Assembly: GCA_946543025.1 (NCBI GenBank)
Contig: CAMNLN010000004.1
Span: forward strand, 1 to 29,490
Origin: an uncultured Verrucomicrobiota bacterium
GTDB lineage: Bacteria; Verrucomicrobiota; Kiritimatiellia; RFP12; UBA1067
Direction of reading: 5' to 3'
DNA: 29,490 nucleotides
The position numbers and the translations under genes are program-made. How positions within the stretch are numbered: position 1 is the first letter of the stretch; the number at the start of each line of letters is the position of its first letter. This document shows positions 1-7,276 of this stretch, piece after piece. The notes under the pieces are model-generated. The model was not told where the DNA came from, searched no databases, and saw only the letters and a program-made list of their open reading frames with translations.

Positions 1-1424
1 AGGCGTTGCCAGGCCGCAAGCGGCGGCCCGCCCAGATGCGGATAGACGAGCTGCAAGAAAACCGCCACGAGGAACGAGACCGCCATCGCCGTGATCTCGC
101 TCCAGGCGTTGATGCGCATCCAAAACCACCTGAGCAGGTAGATGAGCCCCGTGCCGGCGCCGATCTGGAGGATCAGGTTGAACACGGCGCCGGCGGAGAT
201 CAGGCACGGCGAGATGAACGCGGTGAGGACCATCAGGAGAACGGTCGTGAGGCGCCCCACGACGATCAGCTCGCGCTCGCCGGCATCCGGGCGCACGAAC
301 CGTTTCCAGAAGTCGTTCGCCATGTAGTTGGAGCCCATCGAGAGATGCGCCGCGACCGTCGAGAAGAGCGCGCCCATCATCGACGCCGCCACCACGCCGA
401 GCCATCCGCTCGGCACGAACGTGAGCATGGCCGGATACGCGAGATCGCCCTTCACGAGCGCGGGATTCACGTGGGGGAACGCCTTCTGGAGTGAGGCGAG
501 GTCGGGGAACACGATGAGCGAGGCGAAGGCCGTGAGGTACCAGGGCCACGGGCGGATCGCGTAGTTCACCACCTGGTAGAGGATCGACCCGCCCACGCAA
601 TGCCCCTCGCTCTTGGCGGAGAGCATGCGCTGCACGATGTAGCCGCCGCCGCCCGGCTCGCTGCCCGGATACCACACGTTCCACCACTGGATCGCCACCG
701 GGATCACGAACACGGCCACGAACACGTCGGGCGTGTCCAGCGACGGGAAGAACGACAGATGCGCCTGCACGGCGGGATGCGCCATCATCGCCGAGAACCC
801 GCCCACGGCCGGATGGTTGAGCGCGTAGTGCATGCCCACCACCGCGCCGACCATGATCACGATAAACAGGAAGAAGTCCGTGTAGATCGCGCCGCGGAAG
901 CCGCCCAGCGCCGAGTAGACGACCGACGCGACCGACGTGACCGCGATCACCGTCCACTGGTCGACGCCGAAGAGCGCCTGCCCGATCTTGATCGCGGCGA
1001 GCATCACGAGGCCGGTGGTGATCACGTTGAACACGATGCCGAGGTAGAGCGCCCTGAACCCGCGCAGGAACGCCGCCGCCCTGCCCGAATAGCGCAGCTC
1101 GTAGAACTCGATGTCGCTCTTCGCGCCGGAACGCACCCACAGCCGGGAATAGACGAACACCGTGAGCATCCCCGTGAGCAGGAACGCCCACCACTTCCAG
1201 TTCTCGCCGAGCGACGAGTTGCGGATGAACTCCGTGAACATGTTGGCGGAGTTGGTGGAGGTCGATGCGGCGCACATCGAGACGCCGACGAGCCACCACG
1301 GCATGGAGCGGCCGGAGAGGAAGAAGTCCTTCGCGTCCCGTCCAGCCCGGCGCGAACAGAGCGCCGCGATGCCGAACAGCATCGCGAAGAAAACGCCGAT
1401 CGCCAGGTAATCCAACGCCTTCAT
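1..1424 (-). CDS. Sodium/solute symporter (SSS family), C-terminus beyond window edge
   Basis: About 474 residues are visible and the frame is still open at base 1, so the C-terminus lies outside the window. The protein starts MKALDYLAIG and consists of repeated hydrophobic segments. The early motif SGRSMPWWLVGVSMCAASTS matches the first conserved core helix of the SSS/SLC5 fold (LeuT-like, sodium-coupled uptake of sugars, organic acids or amino acids). A further conserved-looking stretch is YSALGGFRGAIYTDF. The ATG at 1424 lies 16 bp downstream of the stop of the secreted GH42-like protein, so the two are probably one operon and the symporter plausibly imports the released sugar. The substrate cannot be read from the sequence. 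Family assignment is firm; specificity is open. Confidence 0.9.
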   Translation of the reverse strand, partial: MKALDYLAIGVFFAMLFGIAALCSRRAGRDAKDFFLSGRSMPWWLVGVSMCAASTSTNSANMFTEFIRNSSLGENWKWWAFLLTGMLTVFVYSRLWVRSGAKSDIEFYELRYSGRAAAFLRGFRALYLGIVFNVITTGLVMLAAIKIGQALFGVDQWTVIAVTSVASVVYSALGGFRGAIYTDFFLFIVIMVGAVVGMHYALNHPAVGGFSAMMAHPAVQAHLSFFPSLDTPDVFVAVFVIPVAIQWWNVWYPGSEPGGGGYIVQRMLSAKSEGHCVGGSILYQVVNYAIRPWPWYLTAFASLIVFPDLASLQKAFPHVNPALVKGDLAYPAMLTFVPSGWLGVVAASMMGALFSTVAAHLSMGSNYMANDFWKRFVRPDAGERELIVVGRLTTVLLMVLTAFISPCLISAGAVFNLILQIGAGTGLIYLLRWFWMRINAWSEITAMAVSFLVAVFLQLVYPHLGGPPLAAWQR

Positions 1425-1440
1425 GGGAAATCCGCCTTCG

Positions 1441-3435
1441 TCATTTCACGGTCACCAGCAGATACTCGGCGAACGCGGGCAACGCGCCGTCCGCAGGGAG
1501 CGGACGCACGGACGCGTCGGCGCCGAACGGTTCTTCGACCGTCGCGCTCTTGCCGGACGGCAAGGCGATCCGCGCGCCCTTGACCGGACTGGGCGAAGCG
1601 TAGTTCACGAGATGCACGGCCAGCGCGCCGGACGCCATGCGACGGTACTCCGCAAACACGTGCGGCGGCAGGCCCTCAAACCGCACGGGGGGCGTCCAGC
1701 CGGTCGCCAGCAGATCGGCCATCAGCGCCTTGCCGCCGTCCGCCGGCGGCGGCACCGAATAGTTCCACGCGAGCCGCGCGCCCGGAATGAGATCGGCTTC
1801 CGCGCGCAGGATCACGTTCGGCAGCCCCGCCAGCTGCGGCAAGAGCGTGTTCGCGCGGCGCTGCGCGTTCCAGTCGTCGTACCTTCCGGCGTCGCCCGTA
1901 ACCACGAGGCGTCCGCCCTTTTTCGCCCAGCCCGTGAGCGCCGCAATCTGCGCGTCGGAGAGCGAGACGAGCCCCGGCGCCACGATCACCTCCGTGCCCT
2001 CCGGGACGGTGAACACGTCGTCGGGGGACGAGACGAGGTACCCGTAGGGCACGCGGTTGCGGAGGAATATCTCCTCCGCCGCCGTCACGCCCTGGTGCGT
2101 CGGCTCGGAGAAGAGGACCTCGCGCTCGGGGTGGAAGATGCGCACGGAGTGGATCGTGGGCGAGCCGAGCGCGTCGCGGTGCGCGGCCACGAAGGCGTTG
2201 AAGCGGGCATGGACCTTCTTGCGCGCGGCGAAGACCTCCGCGTTGACGAACCCCGGCTCGGGCGAGGGCGCGATGACCGTGCGGTCGGTCGGGATGCCGC
2301 CGAAGACGATGTCCTCGACCAGCGGCATCAGGAACCGCGCCTCGCGCTCGGGGATGATCATCGTGTCGGTGTCGCACAGCGCCACGATGCGCTGGCCCAT
2401 GTCCTGGGCGTACTTGAGGTCGCGTACGCGGTTCACGACCACGCCCTTGGGCTTCACCTCCGGGAAGTTCGCGCACTGCATGATGATGAAGTCGAACGCC
2501 TTGCAGAGCTCGGCCATGTTCTGCGCGTGCGGCAGGAAGCGCGAGCGCGCGCGGTAGGGCGACGGGTTGCCGGAGACGATCGCGTCAGGCTTCACGCTCT
2601 TGATGTGCGCGCGCAGGCGCATCAAGAGGCCGTTCATCAGGCCGCAGCGCCAGAGCGACCAGGCCTGCAGCACCGGGTCCTTCACGTCCATGCTGGTGAG
2701 GCGCGACATGTCGATGCGCGGCAGCAGCATGTACCGCAGGTCTTCGAAGCCGAACCGCTCCGCAGGGTTCTCGATCTGCGCGAGGTGCGCCCGGAACGCC
2801 TTCTGGCACCTGTCGCAGTAGCACGGCATGTCGAAGACGTTGTCGAACATGATGCCGTCGAAGCCGCCGTCGGTGAGGGCGATCGTGCACATGCGCTTCA
2901 GGTACTCCTCCCACTCCTTGCAGGTGAGGCAAGGCGCCCAGCGGAAGTACTGGCCGTTGTAGCCGCCGTAGAGGTTCTTGCGCCCCATGTAGTCGATGCC
3001 GGCCCAGCTGTCGATATCCGGAATCTCCGCGCGCATCACCTCCGGGTAGAGCGTGCAGAACTGCACGTAGGCGAGCGCCTTCACGCCGTGGGCGTGGCAG
3101 TTGCGCACGAACTTCCGCACGTTGGGGAAGTCCTTCTTCTCGACCTCCCAGCCCATGCCCTTGTAGAAGCGCGAGTGGAGGAAGTTGAGGCCCAGCTCCT
3201 CCATCTTCTCGGGCGCGTGCGCGTCCCACCAGTCGAGCCACGGCTGCACCCACTGCGCGTTGCCGTCGATGCCGCCCGTACAGTGCCGTCCCACGCGCCG
3301 ATACATCGTGTACGGCTCGTGCGCGCCGAACGTCCACCGCGTCGTGAGCGGGTCGATCTCCACGTATTGCGCGGCCTGCGCGACGCACGTTGCAAGGGCC
3401 AGGGCGGCCGACATCCTGATCTTGATCTTTTTCAT
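1441..3435 (-). CDS. Secreted GH42-like / GHL-type putative glycoside hydrolase
   Basis: 664 residues. The ATG at 3435 was chosen because a signal peptide follows directly (MKKIKIRMSAALALATC, cleavage expected near AQA/AQ) and a GAGAAG ribosome site precedes it; the frame also extends upstream without such features. A TIM-barrel-like region holds DGIMFDNVFD followed by a CYCDRC pair and KAF (about residues 190-215), an arrangement typical of GH42-related putative glycosyl hydrolases (GHL families). A second domain (roughly 440-540, VIVAPGLVSLSDAQIAAL then WAKKGGRLVVTGD) resembles the amidotransferase-like trimerisation domain of GH42 beta-galactosidases. A small beta domain ends the protein. 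It is probably periplasmic or outer-surface. The sugar is unknown. It lies upstream of the symporter and diverges from the GH50-like enzyme. Confidence 0.75.
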   Translation of the reverse strand: MKKIKIRMSAALALATCVAQAAQYVEIDPLTTRWTFGAHEPYTMYRRVGRHCTGGIDGNAQWVQPWLDWWDAHAPEKMEELGLNFLHSRFYKGMGWEVEKKDFPNVRKFVRNCHAHGVKALAYVQFCTLYPEVMRAEIPDIDSWAGIDYMGRKNLYGGYNGQYFRWAPCLTCKEWEEYLKRMCTIALTDGGFDGIMFDNVFDMPCYCDRCQKAFRAHLAQIENPAERFGFEDLRYMLLPRIDMSRLTSMDVKDPVLQAWSLWRCGLMNGLLMRLRAHIKSVKPDAIVSGNPSPYRARSRFLPHAQNMAELCKAFDFIIMQCANFPEVKPKGVVVNRVRDLKYAQDMGQRIVALCDTDTMIIPEREARFLMPLVEDIVFGGIPTDRTVIAPSPEPGFVNAEVFAARKKVHARFNAFVAAHRDALGSPTIHSVRIFHPEREVLFSEPTHQGVTAAEEIFLRNRVPYGYLVSSPDDVFTVPEGTEVIVAPGLVSLSDAQIAALTGWAKKGGRLVVTGDAGRYDDWNAQRRANTLLPQLAGLPNVILRAEADLIPGARLAWNYSVPPPADGGKALMADLLATGWTPPVRFEGLPPHVFAEYRRMASGALAVHLVNYASPSPVKGARIALPSGKSATVEEPFGADASVRPLPADGALPAFAEYLLVTVK

Positions 3436-3525
3436 TTTTCTTCTCGCATCATTCGCGGACCAATCCACGCGGTTAGACAAAATCCGCAGAAACGACCATG
3501 CGCGACTGAAAGGTTCATGGCAACT

Positions 3526-3554
3526 AGTATGCCAAATCCGCGTCTCCGACGCAA
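3526..3554 (-). promoter_or_regulatory. Promoter of the GH42-like/symporter operon
   Basis: On the minus strand an extended -10 TGGCATACT occupies 3526-3534 and a weak -35 TTGCGT occupies 3549-3554, with a 17-base spacer. The implied leader before the ATG at 3435 is about 85 bases. The 221-bp divergent region also carries the GH50-like gene's promoter, so a shared regulator could act here, but I see no clear operator palindrome. Confidence 0.4.
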
Positions 3555-3621
3555 CAGCGGAACGTCTGGACCATGGCCGTCCGCTCGGCTGGGCGATCCG
3601 ACGCCCTGACGACCCAAGATG

Positions 3622-3650
3622 CTGGCAAACGGCAAGCAAAATGATATAAT
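3622..3650 (+). promoter_or_regulatory. Promoter of the GH50-like gene, start codon about 7 bases downstream
   Basis: Extended -10 TGATATAAT (3642-3650) with a -35-like CTGGCA (3622-3627) at a 17-base spacing. The ATG follows after only six bases (GCCGGC), where transcription itself would start. The mRNA is therefore predicted to be leaderless or nearly so, and no ribosome site fits between the two. Confidence 0.6.
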
Positions 3651-3656
3651 GCCGGC

Positions 3657-6600
3657 ATGAAAACATCAGCGAAGCTTTGCATCGGCGCCGCCCTTCTCTG
3701 CCTGGCGGCGAATGGAGAGGTCGTCTCCTTCAAGGACGCGGCCAAGATCAAGAGCTGGGACGCGTGGGGCGACGCCGGCAAGACGCCGACCACCTGGACG
3801 TTCAAGGAGAAGCGGTGCGTGACGCTCGAAAAGATCCGCAAGATGTCGAGCGACCTCGAGCCGGCGGGCCAGCTCGAGACGCGCCCCGCGAAGACCATCC
3901 GCTCGAACATGTGGTCCGTCGGCTGCGAGACGATGGACCGCGACTACGCCGACTGGGACCAGTACAAGTTTCTCCTCGGCGACCTCGGCGCCACGCGCGG
4001 CCGCCTCTTCAGCGGCTGGGCCAAGACCGAGCAGGAGAAAGGCAAGTACGACTTCACCTGGCTCGACCCGCAGGTGCGCGAGATGGCCGCGATGGGCGTG
4101 CAGCCCTGGATCTGCATCTCCTACGGCAACCCCGTGTGGGGCAGCGACTTCCGCCTCGGCATGAAGGTGCGCCAGATCACGGACAATCCGGAGGCGTTCG
4201 CCGCCTGGATTCGCTACGTGAAGGCGCTCGTGGCGCGGTACAAGGACGTGGTGGACGAGTGGGAAATCTGGAACGAGCCCTTCGGCCAGCGCGACGAGTA
4301 CGCGCTGATGGTCTACGAGACCGCGAAGGCCGTGAAGGAGGTCCAGCCCGAAGCGACCTGCCTCGTGACCGCGATCCGCTGGAACAAGGACCCCGCGAAG
4401 AACGACTACGTGACCGTGCTCGAGAAGCTCAAGAAGGAGAACGCCCTCGGCCTCGTCAAGTGGTGGATCTACCATCCGTACACGCCCGTGCCGGAGTCCT
4501 GCTACCCGCGGGCGATGGAACTGCGCCAGCTCGTGAAGTCGTATTCGTCCGAGTACGACATCATGCAGGGCGAGACGGGATGCCCCTCGCAGCTCGAGTT
4601 CGCGCACGCGATGCACTCCATCGAGTGGACCGAGTACGCGCAGGCGAAGTGGGACCTCCGCCGCGCGATCGGCGACTACGCGCGCGGCATCCCGTCGAGC
4701 TGCTTCACCTTCATCGACCTCCAGTACACCTTCATGCTGCAAAGCTTCGGCCTTGTGCGCTCGAACACGCTCAAGCAGCCCGTCTACCGCCGCCCGAGCT
4801 ACTTCGCGATGCAGAACGTGTACTCCTACTTCGACGAGGACGTGCACCCGATCTCCGTCGAGACGCGCACGGTGAACGGCAAGGAGATGACGGTGGCGAA
4901 GTTCGAGCGGCATTCGCGTCCCGTGTGGGCCGTGTGGTTCTCGGGCGCGCGCCCGAACGACAAGCTTGAATACGAGTTCGCCGACCTCGGGTTCCTCGGC
5001 AAGGCGAAGGACTACGTGTGGGTGGACCTCATGCGCGGCAAGATCGGCCTCCTGCCCGATTTCGGCAAGGTTCCCGCGTGGGACTCCCCCGTGCTGATCG
5101 CCCCGAACAACCAGGTGCCGCGTCGCACCGTGTGGCAGAAGATGAAGCCGGCGGAGATCGTGGACGCGCTCTACCGCCCCAACCAGGGCCTCGTCCCCGG
5201 CAAGAACGGCGCGCCGCGCAAGATGGACATTTCGAACGAGCCCTGGACGAAGATGGCGACGAAAGACTTCCTGCCCTGCTTCGACAAGTACGGCCAGTTC
5301 AAGTACCGCGAGTGGCCGGGCAAGACGCACTCCGACGCCGAGCTGAAGGCCGTGGCCGCCGAGGAGGAGAAGGACCTCGCCGCCCACCCCGGCCCCGCCG
5401 ACTGGAACAAGTACGGCGGCTGGACGGGCGGCCCGCAGCTGAAGGCCACCGGCCGCTTCCGCACCGAAAAGCGCGACGGCAAGTGGTGGCTCGTCGATCC
5501 CGACGGGCGCCTCTTCTGGAGCTGGGGCGCGGTTCGCGTGACGCCGTCCTCCGCGATGACTCCTCTCAACGGCAACCCGCGCACGCCGCGCTGCGGCGGC
5601 GACCTGCCGCCGCGCGACTGCCTCTTCGAAGGCCTGCCGAAGAAAGACGAGCCGCTCGCCGCGTTCTACGACACGTACGACGACCTCCTGAAGCGCTTCT
5701 ATCTCCTGCGCAACGAGACGCGCTGGTTCGACTTCTCGTCCGCCAACCTCTACCGCAAGTACGGCGCGGACTGGTTCGCGAAGTACTCCGACTCCTGCCA
5801 CCGGCGCCTCCGCAGCTGGGGCGCGAACACGATCGCCAACTCGAGCGACCTGCGCATCTGCCTGCAGGACCGCACGCCCTACGCCGAGCGCGTGGAGGTG
5901 GACTCGCGCACGATCGCGGCGAGCTGGGGCTCCTGGTTCAAGTTCCGCGACCCGTTCGACCCGTCCTTCACGGCGGCCTGCACCGCCGCGCTCGCCGCGC
6001 ACGGGCGCGAGGCGCACGATCCCTGGTGCATCGGCTTCTTCATCGACAACGAGATCCAGTGGGGCTCGAAGGAAACGGACCTCGCGCAGTGGACGCTGTG
6101 GAGCCCGGACGACCAGCCCGCGAAGGTCGAGTTCGTGAAGCGCCTCGCCGCGAAAGGAATCGACCCGAAGAAGGACGCCGTGCCCGAGGATGAGCTGAAG
6201 GCGTTCACGCGCGTGCTCGCCGAGGAATATTTCAAGCGTACGCGCGCGGCCGTGAAGGCGTTCGATCCAGGGCTGCTCTACCTTGGCTGCCGCTTCGCCG
6301 GTTCGGCGCGTCCGTGGGCCGTGACCGCCTGCGCGAAGTACTGCGACGTGGTGAGCTACAATATCTACAGCGAGGACATCTCCGCCTGGCGCCTGCCGCA
6401 GGACCTGGACGCGCCCGTGTTGATCGGCGAGTTCCACTTCGGCGCGCACGACCGCGGCCTCTTCGGCGCGTCGCTCATCAACAAGGGCTCGCAGGAAGGC
6501 CGCGCGGCCGCGCTGAAGCGCTACGTGGAGAGCGCGCTCGCGAACCCGCAGATCGTCGGCGTGCACTGGCACCAGTTCTCCGACCAGGCCACCTCCGGCC

Positions 6601-6716
6601 GCTTCGACGGCGAGTATTTCCAGGTAGGCTGGACGGACATCTGCGACAAGCCCTATCCCGAGACGATCGCCGCCCTCCGCTCCATCGACCTCTACCCCAC
6701 CCGTTTCGGCAAATAG
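3657..6716 (+). CDS. Secreted two-module glycoside hydrolase: clan GH-A (GH39-like) plus GH50 agarase-like
   Basis: 1019 residues with a signal peptide (MKTSAKLCIGAALLCLAANG). The N-terminal barrel carries the clan GH-A acid/base motif WEIWNEPFG, with Glu207 after Asn206. A candidate nucleophile is Glu306 in IMQGETGCPS, so it resembles GH39/GH5-type enzymes. From about residue 600 a second module begins with GKWWLVDPDGRLFWSWG. It continues with IGFFIDNEIQWG (Glu799) and VLIGEFHFGAHDRG (Glu925), the pattern of GH50 beta-agarase-like proteins, where an Asn-Glu acid/base and a later Glu nucleophile act together. Carrying two catalytic modules on one secreted chain suggests attack on a galactan or similar polymer. 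The substrate is inferred, not shown. It may instead be two related but non-agarolytic barrels. Confidence 0.8.
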   Translation: MKTSAKLCIGAALLCLAANGEVVSFKDAAKIKSWDAWGDAGKTPTTWTFKEKRCVTLEKIRKMSSDLEPAGQLETRPAKTIRSNMWSVGCETMDRDYADWDQYKFLLGDLGATRGRLFSGWAKTEQEKGKYDFTWLDPQVREMAAMGVQPWICISYGNPVWGSDFRLGMKVRQITDNPEAFAAWIRYVKALVARYKDVVDEWEIWNEPFGQRDEYALMVYETAKAVKEVQPEATCLVTAIRWNKDPAKNDYVTVLEKLKKENALGLVKWWIYHPYTPVPESCYPRAMELRQLVKSYSSEYDIMQGETGCPSQLEFAHAMHSIEWTEYAQAKWDLRRAIGDYARGIPSSCFTFIDLQYTFMLQSFGLVRSNTLKQPVYRRPSYFAMQNVYSYFDEDVHPISVETRTVNGKEMTVAKFERHSRPVWAVWFSGARPNDKLEYEFADLGFLGKAKDYVWVDLMRGKIGLLPDFGKVPAWDSPVLIAPNNQVPRRTVWQKMKPAEIVDALYRPNQGLVPGKNGAPRKMDISNEPWTKMATKDFLPCFDKYGQFKYREWPGKTHSDAELKAVAAEEEKDLAAHPGPADWNKYGGWTGGPQLKATGRFRTEKRDGKWWLVDPDGRLFWSWGAVRVTPSSAMTPLNGNPRTPRCGGDLPPRDCLFEGLPKKDEPLAAFYDTYDDLLKRFYLLRNETRWFDFSSANLYRKYGADWFAKYSDSCHRRLRSWGANTIANSSDLRICLQDRTPYAERVEVDSRTIAASWGSWFKFRDPFDPSFTAACTAALAAHGREAHDPWCIGFFIDNEIQWGSKETDLAQWTLWSPDDQPAKVEFVKRLAAKGIDPKKDAVPEDELKAFTRVLAEEYFKRTRAAVKAFDPGLLYLGCRFAGSARPWAVTACAKYCDVVSYNIYSEDISAWRLPQDLDAPVLIGEFHFGAHDRGLFGASLINKGSQEGRAAALKRYVESALANPQIVGVHWHQFSDQATSGRFDGEYFQVGWTDICDKPYPETIAALRSIDLYPTRFGK

Positions 6717-7132
6717 GCGCAGCGCAAAGATTTTCCCATCTTCGCAGCTGCCACGCGCCTCCAAGCGGACGGTGCGGCGGAAAGCAAAGGCACGGGGCTA
6801 AAATGCGCGGGCCGAGGGCCGGGAAGGCGCGAGCCGCTTCGCGGACGAAGCCTTGCCAAGACACCCGGGACACCCAAGCCCCCCAGGACGGCGCATGGCG
6901 GGCGCGCCGCGCAATCGTGGCTGATTTGGGGGCTTGGGCGGCTGTCTTGGTCTTGGAGGTCCTGGGATGTCCTGAGTGTCTTGAGCGTCTTGCCCGTCTT
7001 GGAGGTCCTGGGTGTCCTGGGAGTCTTGAGCGTCTTGTCTGTCTTGGAGGTCCTGGATATCCTAAGAGTCCTGGAGGGTTCCGAGGTTGGCTTGATGTCG
7101 TGGCGGCACGGCAGTCCGCCGTCTTGGAGGCG
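6717..7132 (+). other. Gene-free stretch with structured repeats
   Basis: No credible gene is present: frames here give only repetitive Val-Leu-Xaa or Lys-Thr-Xaa translations. The stretch holds the 9-bp minisatellite described separately and a long inverted repeat (6855-6950) formed by four inverted minisatellite units. From about 6717 to 6850 I see only unremarkable GC-rich sequence without a clear terminator for the GH50-like gene. Confidence 0.6.
6944..7076 (+). repeat. 9-bp minisatellite (GTCYTGRRN), about 15 units, with a 45-bp higher-order period
   Basis: Reading from 6944, nearly every nine bases begin GTCTTG or GTCCTG. The unit GTCTTGGAG recurs at 6950, 6996 and 7041, giving a superimposed 45/46-bp repeat of five units. 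One unit at 6959 carries an extra base. On the opposite strand four more units sit at about 6853-6887 (GTCCTGGGG, GGCTTGGGT, GTCCCGGGT, GTCTTGGCA). The array thus has an inverted arm, and CCCAAGCCCCC at 6872-6882 pairs perfectly with GGGGGCTTGGG at 6928-6938. Confidence 0.85.
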
Positions 7133-7186
7133 CTTGCAAATACCGGTAGGGACGGCGTTCCACCGCCGTCCGTCGCTGCGGGCGGC
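7133..7186 (+). repeat. 54-bp direct repeat, upstream copy (half of a palindromic element)
   Basis: CTTGCAAATACCGGTAGGG and the following sequence are repeated at 8748-8801 with a single mismatch (T/C near the 3' end). This copy contains only the left arm of the palindrome that is complete at 8760-8821. The two copies bracket the AlbA-like gene. Confidence 0.9.
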
Positions 7187-7215
7187 ATTTGACAGCACGA
7201 TAGCCTTTGTTACAT

Positions 7216-7244
7216 TTGACGAGTTGGCGAGATGTTGCTATACT
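7216..7244 (+). promoter_or_regulatory. Strong sigma70-type promoter of the AlbA-like gene with repeated GTTGGCGA boxes
   Basis: -35 TTGACG (7216-7221), 17-base spacer, extended -10 TGCTATACT (7236-7244). The octamer GTTGGCGA occurs at 7223-7230 (in the spacer), 7245-7252 (at the transcription start), 7276-7283 and 7297-7304 (both inside the first codons of the ATG-7270 reading frame). A repeat in these positions is what an operator for a repressor would look like. Self-binding by the encoded regulator is an inference. Confidence 0.7.
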
Positions 7245-7276
7245 GTTGGCGAAATCTTGGAGAAAACAAATGACAG

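Noticed and set aside
3666..6764. A 1032-codon open frame antisense to the GH50-like gene
   Set aside because: Its translation is dominated by Arg, Ala, Val, His and Leu without domain motifs. Long antisense frames also mirror the genes at 1423-3609, 18741-21269 and 24734-27169, the known effect of GC-rich third positions.
6944..7076. CRISPR-like array
   Set aside because: Units are 9 bp with no unique spacers and no cas genes.
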